Assembly: GCA_035235625.1 (NCBI GenBank)
Contig: CP141148.1
Coordinates: 16,431,057 to 16,495,056 of the forward strand
From: Saururus chinensis
Lineage: Eukaryota; Streptophyta; Magnoliopsida; Piperales; Saururaceae
Reading direction: 5' to 3'
Length of the DNA: 64,000 nt
Shown: in pieces, positions 34,950 to 48,808 of the stretch
Position numbering within the stretch: the stretch's first letter is position 1
Layout of the letters: every line of letters starts with the position of its first letter
The notes under the pieces: generated by a model
Databases searched by the model: none
What the model saw: only the letters and a program-made list of their open reading frames with translations
Told to the model about the DNA's origin: nothing
Position numbers and translations under genes: made by a program

Positions 34950-37290
34950 GACCTTTCTTCCTTAACTTATATCATTTTATTCACTTCACTAGATTTAGAA
35001 CAAATATATCCTAAGCTCATAAAGAAAGTATATTTAATTATTTTAAGAGAATACATACTCATTTTCTATGTTCGAAAGAATGAATTAAACCTACTAAATG
35101 ACGAACTAATCGGACAACTTTTGGTCAAGTTATATTAGTTAAATTAATTAAAACCGAAGTTAAGAATGTGCACAAATCGTTATATAATTTAAAGTTTAAA
35201 GAAAGCTCCTATTCATATGTTACATTTGTAATAACAAATCAAATTAACAAAATGATTTAACAACTTAACCATTCTTCCTTCCTTAGCTTATATGATTTTA
35301 TTCGCTTAACTAGATTTAGAACAATTCACCAATGCTCATGATGAATGTATATTTAATTATTTTAAATAAATACGTATTCATTTCTTAAGTTCAAAAGAAT
35401 GAATCAAACGTACAAAATGACGAATAAAACATAATTAAGTTAAGAATGTGTACAAATCGTTATGTTGTTTAAAGTTTAAAGAGACCACTCATTCATCTGT
35501 TACATTCATAATCGAATCAAATTGACAAAGTGATACCACAATTTGACCGTTGTTCTTTAATTTATATAATTTCATTAGCTTAACTTGATTTAGAACAAAG
35601 TACTAAAGCTCATCACAAATGTATATATTATTATTTTTATATGAATAAGTACTCATTTGCTAAGTTCAAAAGAATTAATCAAATGTAATAAATGATGAAC
35701 CAATCAAACCGCTTTTGGTAAAGTTATATCCTTTTAATCGATAAAAACCAAAGTAAGTTAAGAATGTGCACAAATCGTTATATCGTTTAAAAGTTTAATG
35801 AGACCTCTCATTACTTTGTTACATTTTTAATAACAAATCAAATTTACAAAGTGATCCCATAATTTGACCTTTCTTCCTTAACTTATATCATTTTATTCGC
35901 TCAACGAGATTTAGAACAAATAACTTAAGCTCATAATGAATGTATATTTAATTATTTTAAAAGAATACATACTCATTTGCTATGTTCGAAAGAATAAATT
36001 AAACGTACTAAATGATGAACCAATCAGACAACTTTTGGTCAAGTTATATTAGTTTGATTGATTAAAACCAAAGTAAGTTAAGAATGTACATAAATCATTA
36101 TAACATTTAAAGTTTAAATAGACCTCCTATTCATATGTTATGTTTGTAATAATGAATTAAATTAACAAAGTGATTCCACAAAGTAATTTCATTCCCTTAA
36201 CTAGAATTAGAAAAATGCACTAAAGTTCGTCACGAATGTATATTTAATCATTTCAATTAATACATACTCATTTTTTAAGATCAAAAGAATGAATCAAATG
36301 TGCTAAACGATGAACCAATCACACCCTTTTTGGTCAAGTTATATCCTTTTGATAGATTAAAACCAAAGAAAATTAAAAATGTGTATAAATTTTTATATCG
36401 TTAAAAGTTTAAAAAGTCCTCTCATTCATTTTTTATATTCGTAATAATGAATCAAATTAACAAAGTGATTCAACAACTTGATCGTTCTTCCTTCCTTAGC
36501 TTATATGATTTTATTCACTTAACTAGATTTAGAACAATGCACCAATGCTCATGACGAATGTATATTTAATTATTTTAAATAAATACGTATTCATTTGTTA
36601 AATTCAAAAGAATGAATCAAATGTATAAAACAATGAACAAAACATAATTAAGTTAAGAACGTGTACAAATCGTTGTCATTTAAAGTTTAAAGAGACCACC
36701 CATTAATTTTTTACATTTGTAATAATGAATCAAATTGACAAAGTGATACCATAATGTGACCGTTGTTCCTTAATTTATATGATTTATTAGCTTAACTTGA
36801 TTTAGAACAAAACACTAAAGCTTGTAACAAATGTATATTTAATTATTTTTATATGAATACGTACTCATTTGCTAAGTTCGAAAGAATGAATCAAACATAA
36901 TAAATGATGAACCAATCAAACCCTTTGGGTAAGTTATATCATTCTAATCGATAAAAACTAAAGTAAGTTAAGAATGTGTACAAATCGTTATATCGTTTAA
37001 AAGTTAACGAGACCTCCCATTACTTTGTTACGTTCTTAATAATGAATCAAACTTACAAAGTAATTCCATAATTTGACCTTTCCTCCTTAACTTATATCAT
37101 TTTATTCGCTTAACGAGATTTAGAACAAATAACCTAAGCTTGTAATAAATGTATATTTAATTATTTTAAAAGAATACATACTCATTTGCTATGTTAGAAG
37201 GAATAAATTAAATGTACTAAACGACGAACCAATCAGACAACTTTTGGTCAAGTTATATTAGTTTAATCGATTAAAACTGAAGTAAGTTAA
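34950..37290 (+). repeat. Higher-order satellite duplication, about 1,212-bp period
   Basis: Two successive four-monomer blocks share private features. CTTCCTTCCTTAGC occurs at 35274 and 36487 (spacing 1,213). The truncated-monomer junction AAAACATAATTAAGTTAAG occurs at 35426 and 36639 (spacing 1,213). The AACAAATAAC-CTAAGCT variant occurs at about 35915 and 37120. Four monomers minus the shared roughly 60-bp deletion account for the period. Confidence 0.8.
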
Positions 37291-40189
37291 CTAAATTTTG
37301 AATGAAATATTTATTAATTTGAACGAATCAAATTAACAAATGATTACACAATTTGACTGTTCTTTATTAGCTTTTATGATTTCAATAGCCTAACTAGATT
37401 TATAGCAAAGTATCAAAGCTCGTCATAAATGTATATTTAATTATTTTAAATGAATACGTACTCATTTGTTAAGTTAAAAACAATAAATCAAATGTACTAC
37501 ATGACGAACCAATTGAACCACTTTTAGTCAAGTTCTATCCTTTTAATCGATTTAAACCGAAGTGAAGAATGTCTACAAATTATTATTTCGTTTAAAGTTT
37601 AATTAAACCTCATATTCATTTGTTACATTCATAATAACGAATCAAATTGACAAAGTAATTCCACAATTTAACCTTTCTTCTTTAGCTTATATGATTTTAT
37701 TCGCTTAACTAGATTTTGATAAATGGACTAATGTTATATCCTTTTAATCGATTAAAACCAAAGTAAGTTAAGAATGTCAATAAATCGTTATTACGTTTCA
37801 AGTTTAAAGAGACCTCACATTCATATGTTGCATTTGTAATAACGAATCAAATTCACAAAGTGATACCACAATTTGACCGTTCATCCTTAGTTTATATGTT
37901 TTCATTCACTTAACTACATTTAGAACGAAGAACCAAAACTCGTCACGAATGTATATTTAATTATTTTAAATAAATACATTCTCATTTGCTATATTCAAAA
38001 GAATAAATCAAATGTATTAAACGATGAACTAATCAGACCACTTTTAGTTATGTTATATCCTTTTAATCGATTAAAACTGAAGAAAATTAAGAATGTCCAC
38101 AAATCGTTATATCATTTAAAATTTAAATTAACTACTAATTCATTTGCTACGTTCGTAATAACAAATCAAATTGACAAAATGATTCCACAATTTGACATTT
38201 CTTCCTTATCTTATATGATTTTATTCATTAACTAAATTTAAAGCAGAGCACCAAAGTTAGTGACGAATATTTATTTAATTGTTTTAAATAAATGCCTACT
38301 CATTTGTTAAGTTCAAAAGAATGAATCAAACATACTAAACGACAAACCAATCAGACTACTTTTGGTTAAGTTATATCCTTTTGATTGATTAATCGTTATA
38401 TCATCTAAAGTTCAAGGTGACCTCCCAATCATATCTTACGTTTGTAATAATGAATCAAACTGACAAAGTGATTTTACAATTTGACCGTTCTTCATTACCT
38501 TTTATGATTTCATTCGCCTAACTAGATAAACACCAATGTTTTATCATAAATGTATATTTAATTATTTTAAATAAATATGTACTTATTTGCTAAGTTCAAA
38601 AGAATAAATTAAAAGTACTAAATGATGAACTAATCGAACCACTTTTAGTCAAGTTCTATCCTTTCAATTTATTAAAACCGAAGTAAATTAAGAATGTTGT
38701 AAATCGTTATATCGTATAAAATTTAAATAGACCTCTTATTTATTTGTTACATTCATAATAACGAATTAAATTGACAAAGTGATTCCACAATTTGACCGTT
38801 CTTCCTTAGTTTATATAATTTTATTCGTTTAACTATATTTAGAACAAAGCTCCAAAGTTTATCACAAATGTAAATTTAATTTTTTTAAATGAATACACAT
38901 TTATTTGCTAAGTTTAAAATAATAAATCAAACATACTATATGATGAACCAATTGAACCCCTTTTCTTCAAGTTATATCATTTTAGTCAATTAAAACTGAA
39001 GTAAGTTAAACATATAGACAAATCGTTATATCATTTAAAATTTTCTCATTCATATGTTACATTCGTAATAACGAATCAAATTAACAAAGTGATACCATAA
39101 TTTGACCGTTCTTCTTTAATTTATATAATTTTATTTGCTTAACTAAATTTAAAACAAAGAACTAAAGCTCGTCATCAATGTTTATTTCATTATTTTAAAT
39201 GAATGCCTACTCATTTGTTCAGTTCAAAAGAAAGAATCAAGCATACTAAATGATGAACAAATTGGACCATTTTTTGTTAAGTTATATCCTTTTGATCAAT
39301 TAAAACTAAAGTAAGTTAAAAAATGTGGACAAATCGTTATATCGTTTAAAGTTCAATGAGACCTCCCATTCATATCTTATGTTCATAATAATAAATCAAA
39401 TTAATAAAGTGATTCTACAATTTGACCATTCTTTATTAGCTTTTATGATTTCAATCACCTAACTAGATTTAGAACAAAGCACTAAAGCTCGTCATGAATA
39501 TATATTTAATTATTTTAAATAAATATGCTCTCATTTACTAAGTTCAAAAGAATAAATCAAATGTACTAAACAATGAACTAATTAGACCATTTTTAGACAA
39601 GTTATATCCTTTTAATCGATTCAAACGAAAGTAAGTTAAGAATGTCCACAAATTGTTATATCATTTAAAATTTAAATTGAGCTCTTATTCATTTGTTATG
39701 TTCGTAATAACAAATCAAACTCATGAAGTTAATCCACAATTTGACCGTTCTTTATTTACTTATATGATTTTATTCACTTAACTATATTTAAAACGAAGCA
39801 CCAAAACTTGTGACGAATATATATTTAATTATTTTAAATCAATACGTATTCATTTGCTATGTTCAAAATAATAAATCAAAAGTACTAAAAGATGAATTAA
39901 TCAGACCCCTTTTTGTTAAGTTATATCATTTTGATTGATTAAAATAAAAGTAAGTTAAAAATGTTTACAAATCATTATATCATTTAAAGTTTAAAGAGAT
40001 CTTCCATTCATATGATACGTTTGTAATAATAAATCAAATTAACAAAGTTATACTACAATTTAACCATTCTTCCTTAACATATATTATTCTATTCGCTTAA
40101 CTAGATTTAAAACAAAGAACTAAAGCTCATCACAAATGTATTTTTAATTATTTAAAATAAATACGTACTCATTTGCTAGGTTGGAAAGA

Positions 40190-43100
40190 AAATATCAAAC
40201 TTACAAAATGACGAACTAATCGGACCCCTTTTTGTCAAGTTATATTCTTTTGATAGATTAAAAGTAAAGTAAGCTAAGATTGAGCGCAAATCATTTTATA
40301 ATTTAAAGAAACCTTTCTTTCATATGTTATGTTCATAATAACGAATCAAATTAACAAAGTAATTCCACAATTTAACCATTCTTCCTTAGCTTTTATGATT
40401 TCATTTACTTAACTAGATTTAAATTAACGTACTAAAGCTCATCAAGAATATATATTTAATTATTTTAAATTAACGTACAAATTTACTTAGTTTGAAACAA
40501 TGAATCAGATATCCTAAATGACGAACTAGTTGGACCACTTTTGGTTAAATATCATTTTGATCGATTAAAACCGAAGTAAGTTATGAATGTGGACAAATCG
40601 TTATATCGTTTAAAGTTTTAGGAGACCTCCCATTTGATAATTTGACTATTCTTCATTAGCTTTTATGATTTCATTTATTTGCTAGATTTAGAACAAAGCA
40701 CCAACTCATCACGAATGTATATTTAATTATTTTAAATGAATATTTTCTCATTCGCTAAGTTCTATCCTTTTAATCGATTAAAACCGAATTAAGTTAAAAA
40801 AATGTTTACAAATCATTATATCATGTAAAGTTTAAATAGACCTCTTATTTATTTGTTACGATCATAATAACGAATTAAATTGAAAAAGTGATTCCACAAT
40901 TTAGCCGTTCTTCCTTAACTTATATAATTTCTTTTGTAGATTTAGAATAAAGCACTAAAGCTCGTGATGAATATATATTTAATTATTTTAAATTAATATG
41001 TATTCATTTGCTAAGTTCAAAGTAATAAATCAAACATACTAAATGACAAACCAATCAGACCCATTTTTTTCTCGTTATATCCTTTTGATCAATTAAAACT
41101 GAAGTAAGTTAAAAATATACACAAATTATAATATTATTTAAAGTTTAAAAAGACCTCCCATTCATATGTTACTTTCGTAATAACGAATCAAATTAACAAA
41201 GTGATACTACAACTTGACCATTCTTCCTTAACTTTTATCATTTCTTTCATTTAACAAGATTTAGAACAAAGAACCAAAGCTCATCACAAATATATATATA
41301 TATATATATATATAATTATTAAAAAAATACGTACTTATTTTGCTAAGTTAGAAAGAATAAATCAAATGTACTAAACAACGAACTAATTGGACCACTTTAA
41401 TCAAGTTATATCGTTTTAATCGATTAAAATTGAAATAAGTTAAGAATATTCACAAATCGTTATATCGTTTAAAGTTTAAATATACCTCTTATTCATTTGT
41501 TACCTTTGTAATAACAAATCAAATTAACAAAGTGATATAACAATTTGACCATCCTTCCTTGGCTTATATGATTAATTCTAACTATATTTAGAAGAAAGCA
41601 TCGAAGCTCGTGATGAGTGTATATTTAATTATTTTAAATGAATACATATTCATTTGCTAAGTTCAAAATAATAAATTAAATGTATTAAACAACAAACTAA
41701 TTGAACCCCTTTTTGTCAACTTGTATCCTTTTGATCGATTAAAATCGAAATAAGTTATGAATATACACAAATTGTTGTATCGTTTAAAGTTTAAAGAGAC
41801 CTCTCATTTATATGTTATGTTCATAATAACGAATGAAATTAACAAAGTGATACCACAATTTAGCCATTCTTCCTTAACTTATATAATTTCAATCACTTAA
41901 CGAGATTTAGAACAAAGAACCAAAGTTCATCACGAATGTATTTTTAATTATTTTAAATAAGTACATACTCATTTGCTAGGTTCAAAAGAATTAACTAAAC
42001 ATACTAAATGACGAACCAATCGTTCCCCTTTTTGTCAAGTTATATCCTTTTAATAGATTATAACTGAAGTAAGTTAAAAAGGAGCACAAATCATTATATA
42101 ATTTAAAGTTTAAAAAAACCTTTCATTCATACGTTATGTTCATAATAACGAATCAAATTGACAAAGTGATTCCATAATTTAACCGCTCTTCCTTAGCTTT
42201 TATGATTTCATTGGCTTAACAAGATTTAAATTAATGTACTAAAGCTCATCATGAATGTATATTTAATTGTTTTAAATTATTGTACAAATTTGCTATGCTT
42301 AAAATAATGAATCAAATATACTAAACGACGAACTAGTTAGACCGCTTTTGGTCAAGTTGTATTCATTTAACATTTAAAATGACCTCCCATTCATATCTTA
42401 CATTCGTAATAACAAAACAAATTAACAAAGTGATACTACAATTTGACCATTATTCCTTAACTTTTATCATTTCTTTCGCTTAACAAGATTGAGAACAAAG
42501 AACCAAAGCTCATCACGAATGTATATTTAATTATTTTAAATAAATACGTACTCATTTGCTATGTTCGAAAGAATAATTCAAACCTACTAAATAATGAAGT
42601 AATCATACCACTTTTAGTTAAGTTATATCCTTTTGATCAATTATAAATGAAGTTAGTTAAGAATGTTCACAAATCGGTATATCGTTTAAAGTTTAAATAA
42701 ACCCCTTATTCATTTGTTACATTCGTAATAACAAATCAAATTAACAAAGTGATATCACAATTTGGCCATTCTTAGATTATATGTTAATTCGCTTAACTAG
42801 ATTTGTAAGAAAGCACCGAAGCACATGATGAATGTATATTTAATTATTTAAAATGAATACATATGCATCTGTAAAGTTCAAAATAATGAATCAAACATAT
42901 TAAACGTCAAATTAATCGGACCCCTTTTTGTCAAGTTGTATCCTTTTGATCGATTAAAATCAAAATAAGTTAAAAATGTGCACAAATCATTATACCATTT
43001 AAAGTTTAAAGAGACCTCCTATTCATATGTTACGTTTGTAATAACGAATTAAATTAATAAAGTGATACCACAATTTGACAATTCTTCCTTAACTTATATA

Positions 43101-43660
43101 ATTTCATTCACTTAACTAGATTTAAATTAATATACTAATTATTTTAAATTAACGTACAAATTTGCTAAGTTTGAGATAGTGAATTAAAATGTATTAAATG
43201 ATGAACTAGTCAATCTACTTTTAGTTAAGTTAAATCCTTTTGATGGATTAAAACCAAAGTAAGTTAAAAATGTGGACAAATCATTATATCGTTCAATGTT
43301 TTAGGAGACCTCCCTTTCATATTTGACGTTTGTAATAACGAACTAAATTAACAAAGTGATTCGATAATTTGACTATTATTCATTAGCTTTTATGATTTTA
43401 TTTACCTAACTAGATTTAGAACAAAACACCAAACTTATCACGAATGCATATTTAATTATTTTATATTAATACTTTTTCATTTGCTAAGTTATCCCCCTTT
43501 TAATTGATTAAAACCGAATTAAGTTAAAAATGTTCACAAATCATTATATCATTTAAAGTTTAAATAGACATTTTATTCATTTGTTATGTTCGTAATAACG
43601 AATCAAATTGATAAAGTTATTCCACAATTTCATTGTTCTTCCTTAGTTTATATGATTTTA
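40190..43660 (+). repeat. Higher-order satellite duplication, 0.9/1.8/2.7-kb spacing
   Basis: A variant reading GATTTAAATTAA-GTACTAA...GTACAAATTT occurs near 40425, 42230 and 43120. A shared deletion joining GCTAAGTT directly to the TATCC box occurs near 40760 and 43486. Spacings are close to multiples of a shortened three-monomer unit of about 900 bp. Confidence 0.65.
41289..41314. repeat. TA microsatellite
   Basis: About 12 uninterrupted TA units, grown from the TATATTTAA box of one satellite monomer. Confidence 0.95.
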
Positions 43661-45269
43661 TTCGCTTAACTAGATTTAGAACAAGGCATTGATGCTCGTG
43701 ATGAATGTATATTTAATTATTTTAAATAAATATATATTCATTTTCTCAATTTCAAATAATGAATCAAACATATTAAATGACGAACCAATCGGACCACTTT
43801 CAGTTATATGCTTTTAATAAATTAAAACTGAAGTAAGTTAAGAATGTGCTCAAATCGTTATATTATTTAAAGTTTAAAAAGACGTCTAATTTATATGTTA
43901 CGTTTGTAATAACAAATCAAATTAACAAAGTGATACCAATTTGACCGTTCTTTTTTAATTTATGTGATTCCATTCACTTAACTAGATTTAGAATAAAACA
44001 ATAAAACTCATCATGAATGTATATTTAATTATTTTAAATAAATACGTAGTCATTTGTTAAGCTAAAAAAAATGAATAAAATATACTAAACAACGAACCAA
44101 TCAGACTGTTTTAGGTCAAGTGATATCTTTTTAATTAAATAAAACAGAAGAAAGTTAAGAATGTGGACAAATCATTATATTGTTTAAAGTTTAAGGAGAC
44201 CTCATATTCATATGTTACATTTGTAATAACGAATCAAATTAACAAAGTGATTCCACAATTTGATTATTCTTCCATTGTTTATATAATTTTATTTACCTAA
44301 CTAGATTTAGAACAAAACACCAAATCTCGTCACGAATGTATATTTAATTATTTTAAATAAATACATCCGCATTTGCTAGGTTTAAAAGAATAAATTAAAC
44401 GTACTAATTGACGAACTAATCTAACCACTTTTAGTCAAATTAAGTACCTTTAATCGATTAAAACCGAAGTAATAAAAAATGTCTACAAATCATTATATCG
44501 TTTAATGTTTAAATAAACCTCTTATTCATTAATAATTTTTGTAATAACGATTCAAATATGGACAAAGTGATTCCACAATTTGACCATTCTTAATTAGCTT
44601 TTATGATTTTCATTCACCTAACTAGATTTAGAACAAAGGTACCAAAGCTTGTCACGAATGTATATTTAATTATTTTAAATGAATACGTACACATTTGCTA
44701 GGTTCGAAAGAATAAATCAAACATACTAAATGACAAACCAATTGGACCACTTTTAGTCAAGTTATATCTTTTTAATAGATTAAAACCGAAGTTAAGAATG
44801 GACACAAATCGTTATATCATTTAAAGTTTAAATAGTCGTCTGATTTATTTGTTACGTTCGTAATAACGAATCAAATTAATAAAGTGATTCCACAATTTAA
44901 CCGTTCTTCCTTAGTTTATATTATTTTATCTGCTTAACTAGATTTAGAAAAAAGCACTAAAGCTTGTGATGAGTGTATATTTAATTGTTTTAAATGAATA
45001 CGTATTCATTTGCTAAGTTCAAAATAATGAATCAAACGCATTAAACAACGAATTAATGGAACCCTTTTTTGTCAGGCTGTATCCTTTTGATCGATTAAAA
45101 TCGAAATAAGTTAAGAATATGCACATACAATTATATCATTTAAAGTTTAAAGAGACATCTTATTCATTTGTTATGTTTGTAATAACGAATCAAATTAACA
45201 AAGTGATTCATTAATTTGACCTATTCTTCCTTAACTTATATGATTTCATTTGCTTAACTATATTTAAAA

Positions 45270-47215
45270 CCAAGAACCAAAGCTCGTCATGAATGTATAT
45301 TTAATTGTTTTAAAAGAAAACGTCCTTATTTACTTAGTTCAAATGAATAAATCAAATGTACTTAATGACGAACCAATTAGACCACTTTTGGTTAAGTTAT
45401 ATCCTTTTGATCGATGAAAACCGAAGTAAGTTTAGACTATGCAAAAATCATTATATCGTTTAAAGTTTTAAGAGACCTCAAATTTATTTGTTACATTCGT
45501 AATAATGAATCAAATTGACAAAATGATTCCACAATTTGATCATTCTTCCTTAACTTATATATTTTCATTTGCTTCATTACATTTAGAAACAGAAACCAAA
45601 ACTCCTCACGAATGTATGTTTAATTATTTTAAACGAATACGTACTCATTTACTTAGTTTGAAAGAAGGAATTAAACGTACTAAATGACGAAATAATCAGA
45701 CCCATTTTGCTAAAGTTATATCTTTTTGATCGATTAAAACTAAAGTAAGTTAAGAATGTGCAAAAATCATTATATCGTTTAATATTTAAAGAGACCTTTC
45801 ATTCATTTGTTACATTTGTAATAACGAATCAAATTGACAAAGTGATTAAATAATTTTTCCATTTTTCCTTAACTTGTAACATTCACTTAACTAGATTTAG
45901 AACAAAACACCATAACTTGTAACGAATATATACTTAATTATTTTAAATAAATACGCCCTCATTTGTTAAGTTCAATAGAATAATTTAAACGTACAAAATG
46001 ATGATCCAATCGGACCCCATTTGGTCAAGTTATTTCATTTTCATCGATTAAAACTGAAGTAAGTTAAGAATGTGCATAAATAATTATATAATTTATAGTT
46101 TCAAGAGACTTTCCATTCATTTGTTACATTCATAATAACGAATCAAATTGACAAAGTGATTCCACAATTTGATCGTTTTTCTTTAACTTATATCAATTCA
46201 TTCGTTTAACTAAATTTAGAACATATCATTTAATTCGCTTAGCTACATTTAGAACCAAGAACAAAAGCTCGTCACAAATGTATATTTAATTCTTTTAAAT
46301 GAATATGTACTCATTTACTAAGTTTGAAATAATAAATCAAACGTACTAAGCGAAGAACCAGCCAAACCCCTTTTGGGTTAGTTATATCCTTTTAATCAAT
46401 GAAAACCAAAGTACGTTAAGAATTTGTACTATATGTTATATCATTTAAAGTTTAAACAGACATATTATTCATTTGTTACATTTTATTTGTTTTACTAGAT
46501 TTAGAACAAAGCACTATAGCTTGTAACAAATGTGTATTTAATTATTTTAAATTAATACATCCTCATTTGCTAAGTTCAAAAGAAAGAATCAAATGTATTA
46601 AACAACAAACCAATCGACCCTTTTGGTCAAATTATATCCTTTTAATCGATTAAACCCGAAGTAAGTTAAGAATGTGAATCGTTATATCGTTTAAAGTTTA
46701 AAGAGACCTCTCATTCATTTTTTATGTTCATAATAACGAATTTAATTGACAAAGTGATTCCAAAATTGGACCATGCTTCATTAACTTATATAATTTCATT
46801 TGGTTAACTATATTTAGAACCAAGAACCAAAGTTCATCATGAATGTATATTTAATTGTTTTAAAAGAAAACGTCCTCATTTACTTATTTCAAAATAATAA
46901 ATCAAATGAACTAAATGACGATTAGTTAAGTTATATCCTTTTGATCGATGAAAACCGAAGTTTAGAATGAGCAAAAATATTATATTGTTTAAAGTTTTAA
47001 GAGACCTCCCATTTATTTGTTACATTCGTAATAACAAATCAAATTGACAAAGTGATTCCACAATTTGACTATTCTTCCTTGACTTATATCCTTTAATTTG
47101 CTTAATTACATTTAGAACTAAGAACCAAAGCTCGTAAAGAATGTATATTTAATTATTTCAAAAGAATACGTACTCATTTACTTAGTTTGAAAGAATAAAT
47201 AAAATGTACTAAACG
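45270..47215 (+). repeat. Higher-order satellite duplication, about 1.53-1.55-kb period
   Basis: The private sequence TAAAAGAAAACGTCCT occurs at 45311 and 46861 (spacing 1,550). CGTACTCATTTACTTAGTTTG occurs about 1.53 kb apart (near 45640 and 47168). The two blocks keep monomer order, including the rare GATCGATGAAAACC variant (near 45410 and 46938). Confidence 0.7.
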
Positions 47216-48206
47216 AACCCAATCGGAAATGTTTTGGTTAAGTTATATCATTTTAATTAATTAAAACAAAATTAATTTAAGAATGTCTACAAATTGTTAT
47301 ATCATTTAAAGTTTAACGAGACCTGTTATTCAATTGTTACATTCATAGTAACAAATCAAATTAACAAAGTTATTCTACAATTTGAGCGTTCTTCTTTAGC
47401 TTATAAGATTATAATCGCTTAACTAGAATTAAAAACAAAGCACCAAAGCTAGTGATGAATATATATTTAATTGTTTTAAATAAATACGTACTTATTTACT
47501 AAGTTCAAAAGAATGAATCAAACAAACTAAACGATGAATAATTTGCTTACTTATTTCATTCTTTTAGTCAAGTTATATCCTTTTAATCGATTAAAACCGA
47601 AGTAAGTTAAGAATGTGCACAAATTGTTATATCGTTTAATATTTAAAGAAACCTCTCATTCATTTGGGACATTCCTATTAACAAATCAAATTGACAATGT
47701 GATACCACAATTTGACTGATATTCCTTTTATCTTATATTATTTCATTTGCTTACCAAATTTTAAACAAAGTACCAATGCTCATCTCGAAAGTATATTTAA
47801 TTATTTTAAATAAATATATATTGATTTATTATATTAAAAAGAATGAATCAAAAGTACTAAACTACGAATAAATCGGACAACTTTTGGTCAAGTTATTTCC
47901 TTTTAATCGATTAAAACTGAAGTAAGTTAAGAATGTACACAAATCGTAATATCGTTTAAAGTTTAAAGAGACATCATATGTATTTGTTATGCCCATAATA
48001 ATGAATTAAATTAATAATGTGATTCCACAATTTGACCGTTGTTCCTTTATTGATTTCATTTACTTAACTAGATTTAGAAAAAAAACACCCAAGCTTGTCA
48101 CGAATGTATATTTAATTATTTTAAATAAATACATACTCATTTGCTAAGTTCAAAAAAATAAATTAAAACGTAATAAATAATGAACTAATCGGACCCCTTT
48201 AGGTCA

Positions 48207-48211
48207 CGTTA
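48207..48211. repeat. Target-site duplication CGTTA (left)
   Basis: CGTTA precedes TATCACGACCC; the same bases follow the other end at 58133-58137. With the element removed, the satellite reads through in phase (TCACGTTA then TATACTTTT). Confidence 0.75.
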
Positions 48212-48406
48212 TATCACGACCCGAAATTTTAAAAAGCCTTTTTAAAATAGAATGAACGGTAGTCACCCGAATTTTTTTTAATACAAAATAAACCAATTGA
48301 TTAAATATCCAGGTCATGATAACTGGGGTTCGCAAATATGAATATCAAATCATATAATATTATTACACGTCTCAGAATTTAATAAGAACAGCTCTTCCAT
48401 CTAAGC

Positions 48407-48411
48407 ACAAG
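48407..48411. repeat. Target-site duplication ACAAG (left)
   Basis: ACAAG before the left LTR, repeated after the right LTR at 53649-53653. Confidence 0.92.
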
Positions 48412-48737
48412 TGATGTGCCCGATGCAGGCATGATCGGTACCTAGGAGAATTGTGCTGGGAAAGGGAAGAAGTATTAAAGAAAGGGGAGGAACTGGGAAT
48501 CACAATTTGCATAACTCCAAACAAAGTCAAGGCCACCCCATATAGGAGGCGACCCTCCTAGGGAACCGAACCAGCTGAACCATACTGGCCCGGTTCTTAC
48601 AATATAATCCAATTAGTGAGTCGGCTATCCCAGGCCACTAATGAACCAACAAGTACGATAATAAAATACTACAACAACAATTAAATAGTTCAATGCAATA
48701 AAGTAATAAAAAGAGAGTCTGAGCATCGTGCACAACA
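48412..48737 (-). repeat. 3' LTR of the gypsy element
   Basis: 326 bp, beginning TGTTGTGCACGATGC on the minus strand and ending GGGCACATCA. Differs from the 5' LTR at scattered positions and lacks its 10-bp duplication. Confidence 0.95.
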
Positions 48738-48808
48738 CTCCACCATGCTTCCACTAGTCGCCTTGTCCGCAAGGCAACCATGTTGGATAACGAGACAAGA
48801 AATCATTC

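Larger units (their letters stand above)
27375..48211 (+). repeat. 319-bp tandem satellite, array 3 (forward, main array)
   Basis: About 65 degenerate forward monomers over 20.8 kb with no gene. Each shows the dyads TTTTAATCGATTAAAA, GACCA-N4-TGGTC and TTACG-TT-CGTAA, intact or mutated. Many monomers carry deletions shared with others at regular spacing, evidence of higher-order duplication (separate entries). Short ORFs here (for example at 32489, 34935, 38050 and 45505) are chance. The array is interrupted at 48212 by a large LTR-type element and resumes in the same phase at 58133. Confidence 0.97.

Noticed and set aside
32489..45687. ORFs of 60-78 codons within satellite array 3
   Set aside because: Chance frames in degenerate satellite; different monomers give different, unrelated frames.
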